In this document: positions 1 through 6,032 of the stretch, piece after piece | Layout: each line of letters opens with the position of its first letter | Numbering within the stretch: the stretch's first letter is position 1 | Assembly (NCBI GenBank): GCA_013361745.1 | Contig: JABFXM010000579.1 | Location: 1-6,825 of the forward strand | Origin: Gemmatimonadaceae bacterium | GTDB taxonomy: Bacteria > Gemmatimonadota > Gemmatimonadetes > Gemmatimonadales > Gemmatimonadaceae | Length of the DNA: 6,825 bases | Reading direction: 5' to 3' | Translations under genes and position numbers: made by a program | The notes under the pieces: generated by a model | The model's input: only the letters and a program-made list of their open reading frames with translations | Database searches by the model: none | What the model was told of the DNA's origin: nothing

Positions 1-2191
1 GGTGCCAGCGCCAGCGGTTCTTGATCCGCTCGACGGGACAGGGCGCGGGACCGAGGACGCTGACGCGCACGGGATGCTCCTCGAGGACGCCACGGAACCA
101 CTCGATCGCGGCGTCGGCGAGATCCGCGGTCGCGCGTTCCGTGATCCCGCTGAAGATCACGTTCGTCACGCGCACGTTAGGCGGGTACGCCGGCTCCTTT
201 CGCCCCGCGAGCTCCTCCTTCACGAAGGCGTGGTAGTCGTGCGTGACCGCGCAGCGCACCGCGTGATGCATCGGGAGCCGCGTCTGGATCAGCACGCGCC
301 CGCCCTTCGGCCCACGCCCCGCACGACCGGCGACCTGACTCAGGAGCTGGAAGCAGCGCTCCGAAGCGCGGAAGTCGGGCAGGTTGATCCCGACGTCCGC
401 GTCCACCACGCCGACGAGCGTCACGTTCGGGAAGTCGAGCCCCTTCGCGATCATCTGCGTGCCGAGGAGGATGTCCACCTCCCCACGGCCGACGCGGTCG
501 AGGATCGTCGCGTGCGCCCACTTCCCGCTCGTCGTGTCGACGTCCATCCGTGCGATCCGCGCCTCCGGAAAACGCTCGGCGAGGATCCTTTCGACCTGCT
601 GCGTGCCCAATCCACGCTGGTGCAGCGTCTTGCCATGGCAGCGGGCGCAGCGCTCGCGCACCGGTTCCTGGTGCTGGCAGTAGTGGCAGACGAGACGCTC
701 GGGGGCGCGATGGTAGGTGAGCGTGATCGAGCAGAAGGGGCAGGTGGCGACGTCGCCGCAGTCGTCGCAGATGATGAACGACGCGTAGCCGCGACGGTTG
801 AGGAGGAGGATGACCTGTTCGCCGCGATCGACGGTGTGGCGGATCGCGGCGTCGAGCTCGTCGCTGAGGACGGAGCGCGCGGGCGAGCGCGTCGCATCGG
901 CGATGCGCGTGTCGGTCGGATGACGGGCGAAGGAGGCGGCGGCGGTATCGTGTTTTTCGGGGGGGGCCCCCCGCGCCCCCGCCCCCCGCCGCAGGTCCAC
1001 CACCTCCACCGACGGCAGCCGCCCCCCCGCCGTCCGCTCCGGCAGCTCGAGCAGCTGGTACTTCCCCGCCTCCGCGTTCACCCAGCTCTCGAGACTCGGC
1101 GTCGCGCTTCCGAGCACCGTCACCGCTCCCTCGAGCTTCGCGCGCATGATCGCCGCTTCGCGCGCGTGATACCGCGGCGACTCCCCCTGCTTGTAGCTCG
1201 ACTCGTGCTCCTCGTCGACGACGATCGCCCCGAGGTCGCCTAACGGCGCGAAGATCGCCGAGCGCGCGCCGACCGCGATCCGCTTCTCGCCCCGCTGCAG
1301 CGCGCGCCACTCGTCGAGCCGCTCGCCGTCGCTCAGCGCGCTGTGCAGCACCGCGATCCGGTCGCCGAACACCGCGCGAAACCGATCGACCGTCTGCGGC
1401 GTCAGCGCGATCTCCGGCACGAGCACGATCGCCGACTTGCCGAGCGTGTCGACGACGTGGCGCAGCAGCTCGATGTAGACGAGCGTCTTTCCGCTCCCCG
1501 TGATCCCGTGGAGGAGGAAGACGTCGCCGGGCCCGCCCGCGCGGAGCGCGTCGATCGCTTCCCGCTGCGCGGGCGTGGGCGTCAGCGATGGCGCGACGCC
1601 CGCCGGGCGCGACGCGAACGGATCGCGCGCCACGACCTCGTTGACGATCCGGATGATCCCCTTCTCCGCGAGCGCGGTGATCACGCCCGGTGTGACGCCG
1701 AGCTGCTCGACGAGGTGTTCCACCGTCGCGCGCCCGCCGATCGCCTCGAGCAGCTCGTACACCTCGCGCTGCTTCTTCGCGCGGGCGAAGAGCTTGTCGC
1801 GCTCGAGCAGCGTCGGAAGCTCGCGCGCGATCTCGGCGCAGCGCCGCGTCTTCTGCGCCGGCACGGGGACGGCCGCGCCCGTGAGCGCCGCGGGGAGCAT
1901 CGAGCGCAGCACCATCCCGAGCGGAACGACGTAGTACTCCGAGATCCACCGGCCGAGCGCGAGGAGCGGCGCGCCGAGTGCCGGCTCCGGATCTGGGACG
2001 TCGATCACCGCCTTAGTCTTCACCCCGCCCGGAGGCGCCTCCGCGGGTCCGAGGCAGATCCCGATCGCCCGCTTGTTCCGCAGCGGCACGACGACGCGCG
2101 ACCCGGCGACCACGGGATGTCGCGGTGCGCCGTCCACGCGGTAGGTGAACGTCTGGAAGAGCGGCAGCGGGAGGGCGACGTCCACGTACAT
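1..2191 (-). CDS. priA: Primosomal protein N' (PriA), replication-restart 3'-5' helicase; C-terminus off the left edge
   Basis: PriA recognises abandoned forks and D-loops and reloads the replicative helicase. From ATG at 2191 the frame is open to the window edge, giving 730 residues. An in-frame TAG 12 bases upstream of the ATG fixes the start. The N-terminus (VDVALPLPLFQTFTY) is the usual PriA 3'-DNA-end binding domain. The helicase core shows Walker A GITGSGKT (229-236), DEEH (326-329), GSATPS, and in the second lobe LLGTQMIAKGLDFP and QVAGRAGRG. The PriA-specific zinc module is complete: cysteines 475, 478, 484, 487, 502, 505, 515 and 518, in two paired clusters. The visible end (LGPAPCPVERIKNRWRW) matches the family's C-terminal domain, so I estimate only some tens of residues are missing. 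Residues about 403-438, between motif III and the zinc module, look like an extra Ala/Arg/Pro-rich insertion. No strong Shine-Dalgarno or promoter is visible. Identity is near certain. Confidence 0.97.
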   Translation of the reverse strand, partial: MYVDVALPLPLFQTFTYRVDGAPRHPVVAGSRVVVPLRNKRAIGICLGPAEAPPGGVKTKAVIDVPDPEPALGAPLLALGRWISEYYVVPLGMVLRSMLPAALTGAAVPVPAQKTRRCAEIARELPTLLERDKLFARAKKQREVYELLEAIGGRATVEHLVEQLGVTPGVITALAEKGIIRIVNEVVARDPFASRPAGVAPSLTPTPAQREAIDALRAGGPGDVFLLHGITGSGKTLVYIELLRHVVDTLGKSAIVLVPEIALTPQTVDRFRAVFGDRIAVLHSALSDGERLDEWRALQRGEKRIAVGARSAIFAPLGDLGAIVVDEEHESSYKQGESPRYHAREAAIMRAKLEGAVTVLGSATPSLESWVNAEAGKYQLLELPERTAGGRLPSVEVVDLRRGAGARGAPPEKHDTAAASFARHPTDTRIADATRSPARSVLSDELDAAIRHTVDRGEQVILLLNRRGYASFIICDDCGDVATCPFCSITLTYHRAPERLVCHYCQHQEPVRERCARCHGKTLHQRGLGTQQVERILAERFPEARIARMDVDTTSGKWAHATILDRVGRGEVDILLGTQMIAKGLDFPNVTLVGVVDADVGINLPDFRASERCFQLLSQVAGRAGRGPKGGRVLIQTRLPMHHAVRCAVTHDYHAFVKEELAGRKEPAYPPNVRVTNVIFSGITERATADLADAAIEWFRGVLEEHPVRVSVLGPAPCPVERIKNRWRWH
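959..972. repeat. G8C6 homopolymer tract inside priA
   Basis: Eight G (959-966) are followed directly by six C (967-972), preceded by a T5 run (953-957). The central twelve bases are self-complementary. On the coding strand this encodes part of the low-complexity insertion of PriA (around residues 407-411). The reading frame is intact as given. Such a run is prone both to replication slippage and to sequencing or assembly error, and a one-base change would disrupt the second helicase lobe and zinc module. Confidence 0.85.
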
Positions 2192-2248
2192 GCGTGAACG
2201 CTACCGTTCGACGCGGGCGGGCGGGAGCGGCTTGACAGCGCCCGTGGC

Positions 2249-2332
2249 TGAAAGCTGAAGGCTGGAAGCTGGAGGCAACTGCGGTCAACGCCTTCGCCTG
2301 CAGCCTCCTGCCTACCGCTTCCTGCCTACCGC
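2249..2332 (-). repeat. Degenerate 7-bp-period repeat filling most of the epimerase-priA spacer
   Basis: On the minus strand the 84 bases from 2332 down to 2249 divide into twelve consecutive heptads, ten of which begin with GC. The first half is purine-rich: GCGGTAG occurs at 2326-2332 and 2312-2318, with GCAGGAA and GCAGGAG at 2319-2325 and 2305-2311. This makes a 14-bp direct repeat with one mismatch (2306-2319 and 2320-2333). The second half is pyrimidine-rich, four units fitting GCYTYCA (2249-2276). The two central units (2277-2290) keep the phase but begin with CG. The first heptad contains the epimerase TAG stop codon. Heptanucleotide tandem repeats are known in cyanobacteria (STRR sequences); whether this belongs to any named family is unknown. 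Confidence 0.8.
2271..2308 (-). repeat. Imperfect inverted repeat, possible terminator-like hairpin after the epimerase gene
   Basis: In the minus-strand transcript GGAGGC (2303-2308) can pair with GCCTCC (2271-2276). An inner TGC (2300-2302) can pair with GCA (2280-2282), leaving three unpaired bases (2277-2279) on one side and a loop of about 17 bases. It starts 17 bases after the epimerase stop codon, where a terminator would be expected. No T-run follows, so it is not a canonical intrinsic terminator. It lies wholly inside the heptad repeat and may simply follow from the repeat's purine/pyrimidine halves. Confidence 0.3.
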
Positions 2333-3348
2333 CGCGTCACGCCCAGTCCGGGCTCCTCGCCCAGCTTCACCGTCCCGCCCCCGATCGAGGGCCCCGCGAA
2401 CGGATCGTCGCGCAGGAGCGCCGCGCCGTCGAGATCCGCGCAGTCGAGTAGCGGCGCGAAGTGCGCCGCGGCGGCGATGCCTAACGTCGTCTCGACCATG
2501 CAGCCGCACATCACCAGCATCCCGTGCGCGCGCGCCGCGGCGATCATCTTCAGCGCCTCGCGCAGCCCGCCGCACTTCGAGAGCTTGATGTTGATCCCGT
2601 CCACGATGCCCGCCAGCTTCGCGACGTCCGTGGCCACGATGCAGCTCTCGTCGGCGACGATCGGCAGCGGCGAGCGGTCGCGGACGAAGCGCAGTCCCTC
2701 GAGATCCTGGGGCGGGAGCGGCTGCTCGACGAACTCGACGCCGTAGTCGAGACAGAGCTCGATCATCCGCAGCGCGTGCTTCGGCGTCCACGCCGCGTTC
2801 GCGTCCACCCGCAGGATCTTGTCCGGCGCGGCGAGACGCACGGTGCGGATAATCTGCGCGTCGCGGTCCCTCCCCAGCTTCACCTTGAGGATCGGGTACT
2901 GCTTCGCCTCCTCGATGCGCGAGCGGAGCGTCGCGTCGTCCGGGGCGATGGCGATCGTGAAGCTCGACTTCGGCGCTGCCGCGGGATCGAGCCCCCACAG
3001 CTTCCAGAGGGGAACCCCGAGGCGCTTCCCCATCAGATCGTGGAGCGCCGCGCTCACCGCGCTCTTCGCGGAGCCGTTGCGACCGATCGCGCGGTTCATC
3101 TCCGCCTCGATCGCCTCGAGCGACCAGCTGCTCTTTCCCTCGAGCGCCGCGGTGATCCGCTCCAGCGCCGCGACCACCGTCTCCGGCGTTTCCCCGTAGA
3201 ACTTGCTCGGCGCCGCTTCTCCCCATCCCTCGTGCCCGTCGCCGTCGGTGACCTTCACCATCACCGTTCTGTACTCGCTCGATCCTCCACGCGCGATGAT
3301 GAACGGGTGCGTCGTGTGTACCGTGAGGATCTCGTGCGAGAGCTTCAT
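2326..3348 (-). CDS. Dipeptide epimerase, L-Ala-D/L-Glu epimerase type (enolase superfamily)
   Basis: The 340-residue protein belongs to the muconate lactonizing subgroup of the enolase superfamily, probably a cytoplasmic enzyme converting L-Ala-D-Glu and similar dipeptides from murein turnover to the L,L form. The N-terminal capping domain (about 1-125) includes GWGEAAPSKFYGET. The barrel carries SSFTIAI (128-134), the KVK catalytic lysine motif (155-157), metal ligands D182 (VDAN), E208 (VEQP) and D233 (ADES), and a second catalytic lysine in NIKLSKCGGL (probably K255). Near the C-terminus DLDG (305-308) matches the D-x-D motif that binds the dipeptide amino group in characterised epimerases. 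These features favour a dipeptide epimerase over o-succinylbenzoate synthase or muconate cycloisomerase, but exact dipeptide preference cannot be read. The ATG overlaps the kinase TGA by 4 bp, with only a weak purine stretch upstream, implying coupled translation. The TAG stop lies in the first unit of the spacer repeat. Confidence 0.9.
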   Translation of the reverse strand: MKLSHEILTVHTTHPFIIARGGSSEYRTVMVKVTDGDGHEGWGEAAPSKFYGETPETVVAALERITAALEGKSSWSLEAIEAEMNRAIGRNGSAKSAVSAALHDLMGKRLGVPLWKLWGLDPAAAPKSSFTIAIAPDDATLRSRIEEAKQYPILKVKLGRDRDAQIIRTVRLAAPDKILRVDANAAWTPKHALRMIELCLDYGVEFVEQPLPPQDLEGLRFVRDRSPLPIVADESCIVATDVAKLAGIVDGINIKLSKCGGLREALKMIAAARAHGMLVMCGCMVETTLGIAAAAHFAPLLDCADLDGAALLRDDPFAGPSIGGGTVKLGEEPGLGVTRR

Positions 3349-4355
3349 ACCTTCGTCGGGGCGAGTCCGGGTCGTCGTGCCAGCCACGCTGCTCGATGCT
3401 CGGCGGAGGGCTCCGCCGAGCTGGAAAGATAAGCGATCAGCGCGTCCGCGAGCTCGTGCCCGCGCTGGAAGCGGTCGGCGGGGTGCTTCAACAGGCAGCG
3501 CATGATGATCTCGCCGAGCGCCGGCGGCGTGCGCGAATCGACGACGTCGGGCGCGACCGGCTGCTCGTGCACGTGCTTGTAGCCGACCGAGTACGAGTCC
3601 GCCCCGTCGAAGGGAGGGAATCCGAGGATCATCTCGTAGAGCATGACGCCGACGGCGTAGAGGTCGCTGCGGCCGTCGACCATCTTCCCCATCGCCTGCT
3701 CGGGGGACATGTAGTGCGGCGTCCCCATCGCGCGCCCGGTGCCGGTGAGCTTGCTGTGAAAGCGCGCCGTCGCGATCCCGAAGTCGGTGATGACCGCGTT
3801 GCGGTCCTCGTCGAAGAGGATGTTGTCGGGCTTCACGTCGCGGTGGACGACGCCGCGCCGGTGCGCGTAGTCGAGCGCCGCCGCCACCTGCACCGCGATC
3901 GACGCCGCCAGCGTCGGGGCGAGGGTGCGCTCGCGGCCGATCAGGTCGGCGAGCGAGCCACCGCCGAAGTACGGCATGACGAGGAAGACGGAGCCGTCGA
4001 CATCGCCGTAGTCGAGCATCGCGCAGATGTGCGGATGCGAGAGGCGGCACGCCGCCTCGGCCTCGCGGCGGAAGCGCTCGCGCATCTCCTCGTCGCGGGC
4101 GAGATGCGAGTGCAGCACCTTGATGACGACTGGCCGATCGAGCAGCGAGTGCTCGGCGTAGTAGACATGGGCCATCCCGCCGCTTCCCAACCGGCGGACG
4201 ACGCGATAGCGCCCGCCCGTGTTCGCGCGGAGCTGCGTCAGCTCGGCGTCCGGCTTCTCCGAGGACGTGCCGGCGAGCTCCGGGAGCGCTTCGTCGCAGC
4301 GCGTGCAGCGCGCCGCGCTGGCTCGATTCCACGTCCCACAGTCCGGACAGAACAC
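3345..4355 (-). CDS. Soluble PknB-type Ser/Thr protein kinase with N-terminal zinc ribbon
   Basis: A 336-residue Hanks-type kinase. It opens with a short zinc ribbon (C3, C6, C17, C20), then a linker, then a complete catalytic domain from about residue 50 to 311. Visible motifs are the glycine loop LGSGGMAHVY (56-65), ATP-site lysine K79, helix-C glutamate E98, catalytic loop HRDVKPDN (171-178), DFG (191-193) and MSPE (216-219). It is an RD kinase, so activation-loop phosphorylation, for example on T204 or T206, is plausible. There is no transmembrane segment and no PASTA, TPR or beta-propeller domain after the kinase fold, only about 25 residues, so it should be cytosolic. The start is GTG at 4355, chosen because the zinc ribbon begins at residue 3 and GGAGG lies 11 bases upstream. 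It starts 7 bases after the GvpL/F-like gene and its TGA overlaps the epimerase ATG. Its substrate is unknown. Confidence 0.95.
   Translation of the reverse strand: MFCPDCGTWNRASAARCTRCDEALPELAGTSSEKPDAELTQLRANTGGRYRVVRRLGSGGMAHVYYAEHSLLDRPVVIKVLHSHLARDEEMRERFRREAEAACRLSHPHICAMLDYGDVDGSVFLVMPYFGGGSLADLIGRERTLAPTLAASIAVQVAAALDYAHRRGVVHRDVKPDNILFDEDRNAVITDFGIATARFHSKLTGTGRAMGTPHYMSPEQAMGKMVDGRSDLYAVGVMLYEMILGFPPFDGADSYSVGYKHVHEQPVAPDVVDSRTPPALGEIIMRCLLKHPADRFQRGHELADALIAYLSSSAEPSAEHRAAWLARRPGLAPTKV
3398..3421. repeat. Perfect 11-bp inverted repeat in the 3' end of the kinase gene
   Basis: GCTCGGCGGAG (3398-3408) is the exact reverse complement of CTCCGCCGAGC (3411-3421), separated by two G residues. 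It lies in the coding sequence for the kinase's SSAEPSAEH tail, after the kinase fold, and ends about 50 bases before the epimerase start codon. In RNA it would make a very stable hairpin with a minimal loop. There is no following T-run on either strand. Confidence 0.8.
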
Positions 4356-4362
4356 GCGATGC

Positions 4363-4977
4363 CTAGCCTCCGAGATCCAGCTTCACGAAATCGTAGGGGG
4401 GCCACGGCCCCGTCATCCGAACGTCGAGATCCTCGTGCGCGCGAGCGCTGGTGCCGACCGCGCTCGAGAACGATCCCCACTTTTCCCGCTCGACGAGGAA
4501 CGCCGCGCTGAGCACGATTCCCGTCAGCTGCTCCGTCCGCAGCGGCACCATCGCCGCCGCCTGCGGCCGCAGCGACTTCATGATCTCCGCCGCGGGCGCC
4601 GCGAGGGCACCGTCGACCTTCACCGGATCGGATGTCCGCTTCACCACGTGCACGCGCGCCACGGCCCGCCCGTCGAGATACGACAGCGCCTCGTGCAGCG
4701 CGTGATAGTGCAGCTCCAGCCAGCGGGTCAGCGCCACGCGGTCATGGAACACCGTCCCGACCGGCGCCGGCGCGATCGCGTGGCGGGCCGCCACCCCTTC
4801 GAGGACTGCCGCATGGCGCTCGAGGTCACGGTCCGAGGGCGTGATCCGCTGGTAGGGAACCGCCGTCGTCACCGCGCCGAGATCGCGAACCTGGACGATC
4901 GTCGTCTCCGGCGCCAGCGGACCTTCCTCGGAGCCGTCGAGCAGCGCGATTCCGTACAGCAGCAGGCCGTCGCTCAC
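4363..4977 (-). CDS. GvpL/GvpF-family gas vesicle protein
   Basis: A 204-residue protein of the GvpL/GvpF family, accessory proteins needed for assembly of gas vesicles. Family signatures are the N-terminal strand GLLLYGIAL (4-12), a first domain with RHAAVLEGVAARHAIAPAPVGTVF (54-77), a helical WLELHYHALHEALSYLDG segment (86-103), and the diagnostic end TGPWPPYDFVKL (189-200) after LSAAFLVE. The start is GTG at 4977, which forms a GTGA overlap with the CorA stop and has GGAGG five bases upstream. An in-frame ATG at 4989 would add four residues but lacks that spacing. At 204 residues it is near the short end of the family. No gvpA, gvpN or other gas vesicle gene is visible here, so a role in buoyancy cannot be assumed. 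Family membership is strong; function in this setting is unknown. Confidence 0.88.
   Translation of the reverse strand: MSDGLLLYGIALLDGSEEGPLAPETTIVQVRDLGAVTTAVPYQRITPSDRDLERHAAVLEGVAARHAIAPAPVGTVFHDRVALTRWLELHYHALHEALSYLDGRAVARVHVVKRTSDPVKVDGALAAPAAEIMKSLRPQAAAMVPLRTEQLTGIVLSAAFLVEREKWGSFSSAVGTSARAHEDLDVRMTGPWPPYDFVKLDLGG
4367..4371 (-). promoter_or_regulatory. Ribosome binding site for the kinase gene
   Basis: GGAGG on the minus strand lies inside the last codons of the GvpL/F-like gene, 11 bases before the kinase GTG. The spacing is longer than ideal, but no ATG or other GTG in this frame sits better, and the zinc ribbon needs this start. It suggests the two genes are translated in tandem. 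Confidence 0.5.
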
Positions 4978-6032
4978 ATGAGCCTCCATTTGCGCAGCCC
5001 GTAGACGAGCGCGACACCCAGTCCGAGCTGCAGGGCGAGCATCCACCAGAAGCCGTTGTGGACCCCCGAAAAGGGGATGTGCTCGAAGTTCATCCCCCAC
5101 ATTCCGCTGATCACGACGAACGGGATGCTCATCGTCGCGACCACCGAGAGCCCGAGCGTGATCTTGCCGAGCCGGTTCGAGATCTGCGAGAGATAGCTGT
5201 CGAGGGTGCTGCTCAGCAGCTCGCGATAGGTGTCGAGCGAGTCGTTGATGCGCAGCACGTGGTCGTACACGTCGCGGAAATATACCTGCGTCTCCGGCGG
5301 CAGCAGCGCCATCGGCCGGTTCGCGAAGACGTTGAAGACGTCGCGCTGCGGCGTGAGATGCCGCCGCAACCCGAGCACGAGCCGCTTCACCGCGAAGATG
5401 TCGCGCAGTGCGCCCTCCTCGAAGCTTGCGAACACCCGCTCCTCGAGGCCGTCCACGAACTCGTCGATCTGGTCGAGGATCGGGAAGTACGCGTCGACCT
5501 GCGCGTCCATGATCGCGTGCATGATCCGCGACGGATGCCGCAGCAGCAGATCGGGGGTCCGCTCGAGACGGTGCGCCACCTCGATGATGCTCGGCGACGG
5601 CTCGGCGTGGACGGTGACGAGATAGTTCTTCCCGAGGAAGAAGTACTGGTTGTAGGTCTTGATGTCGTAGGGGTCGTCGGTCTCGTCCTCGAAGCGGACC
5701 CCGCGCACGATCGCGAAGAGATAGCCGTCGTACTCCTCCTGCTTCACGCGCGACGCCGGATTCAGCGTGTCCTCGATCGCCAGCGGATGGAAGTGGAAGA
5801 TCTTCTCGAGCACCGCGTGCTGGTGGCGGTTCGTGCTGTCGACGTCGACCCAGAGATCGCCGACTCCCGAGGCGAGCGCGGCGACGAGCTCGCGCGGGTC
5901 GAGGTCCTGATGGATTTTCCCGTCCGCGTCGCAGTAGAGACTGCGCGGAAAGGCCTGGTCGCGCGCGGTGTACCCCAGCTCGATGTTCGCGGGCGCGCCC
6001 TGCAGGCCGTTGCGCGGCGCGGGAGCGGTCAT
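4974..6032 (-). CDS. corA: CorA-type magnesium/divalent-cation transport protein
   Basis: A 352-residue member of the CorA metal ion transporter family, which forms pentameric inner-membrane channels for Mg2+ and, in some members, Co2+, Ni2+ or Zn2+. The cytoplasmic N-terminal funnel domain includes FHPLAIEDTLNP (81-92) and EEYDGYLFAIV (99-109), followed by the long helical stalk (about 170-290). TM1 spans roughly 291-312 and ends in the selectivity signature GMN (313-315), within WGMNF. A short periplasmic loop follows, then TM2 (about 327-346) and a basic tail RKWRLM. Length and layout match complete CorA proteins. The ATG at 6032 overlaps the TGA of the upstream methyltransferase (ATGA), and the TGA at 4974-4976 overlaps the GTG of the gas vesicle gene. 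No riboswitch is visible; upstream sequence is coding. Ion preference cannot be assigned from sequence. Confidence 0.96.
   Translation of the reverse strand: MTAPAPRNGLQGAPANIELGYTARDQAFPRSLYCDADGKIHQDLDPRELVAALASGVGDLWVDVDSTNRHQHAVLEKIFHFHPLAIEDTLNPASRVKQEEYDGYLFAIVRGVRFEDETDDPYDIKTYNQYFFLGKNYLVTVHAEPSPSIIEVAHRLERTPDLLLRHPSRIMHAIMDAQVDAYFPILDQIDEFVDGLEERVFASFEEGALRDIFAVKRLVLGLRRHLTPQRDVFNVFANRPMALLPPETQVYFRDVYDHVLRINDSLDTYRELLSSTLDSYLSQISNRLGKITLGLSVVATMSIPFVVISGMWGMNFEHIPFSGVHNGFWWMLALQLGLGVALVYGLRKWRLM
4983..4987 (-). promoter_or_regulatory. Ribosome binding site selecting the GTG start of the gas vesicle gene
   Basis: GGAGG on the minus strand is followed after five bases (CTCAT) by GTG at 4977. 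It lies inside the last codons of corA and has the best spacing of any site I found in the window. It decides the GTG start over the ATG at 4989, which would overlap the site itself. Confidence 0.7.

Noticed and set aside
2..1243. Long plus-strand open frame opposite priA (413 codons)
   Set aside because: It lies antisense to a complete set of PriA motifs and its product is Arg/Asp/Glu/Val-rich with no recognisable domain; a typical high-GC shadow frame.
177..1949. Minus-strand 590-codon open frame overlapping priA in another frame
   Set aside because: Product is Arg/Ala/Gly-rich low-complexity sequence without family motifs, while the priA frame carries all of them.
2232..2237. Plus-strand TTGACA resembling a -35 box
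   Set aside because: No -10-like hexamer lies 16-18 bases downstream, and no plus-strand gene follows.
2283..2288. Minus-strand TTGACC as a -35 box for priA
   Set aside because: The sequence 16-18 bases downstream is GC-rich repeat without a TATAAT-like hexamer; a different sigma factor cannot be excluded, but nothing supports a promoter call.
3349..4332. N-terminal extension of the epimerase frame through the kinase gene, as a possible fusion protein
   Set aside because: The frame is open, but its translation there is Arg/Ala-rich noise. The enolase-type N-terminus begins at the ATG at 3348, which overlaps the kinase stop.
3396..4511. Plus-strand 371-codon open frame opposite the kinase
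   Set aside because: Shadow of a motif-complete kinase gene, with no ribosome site or recognisable domain.
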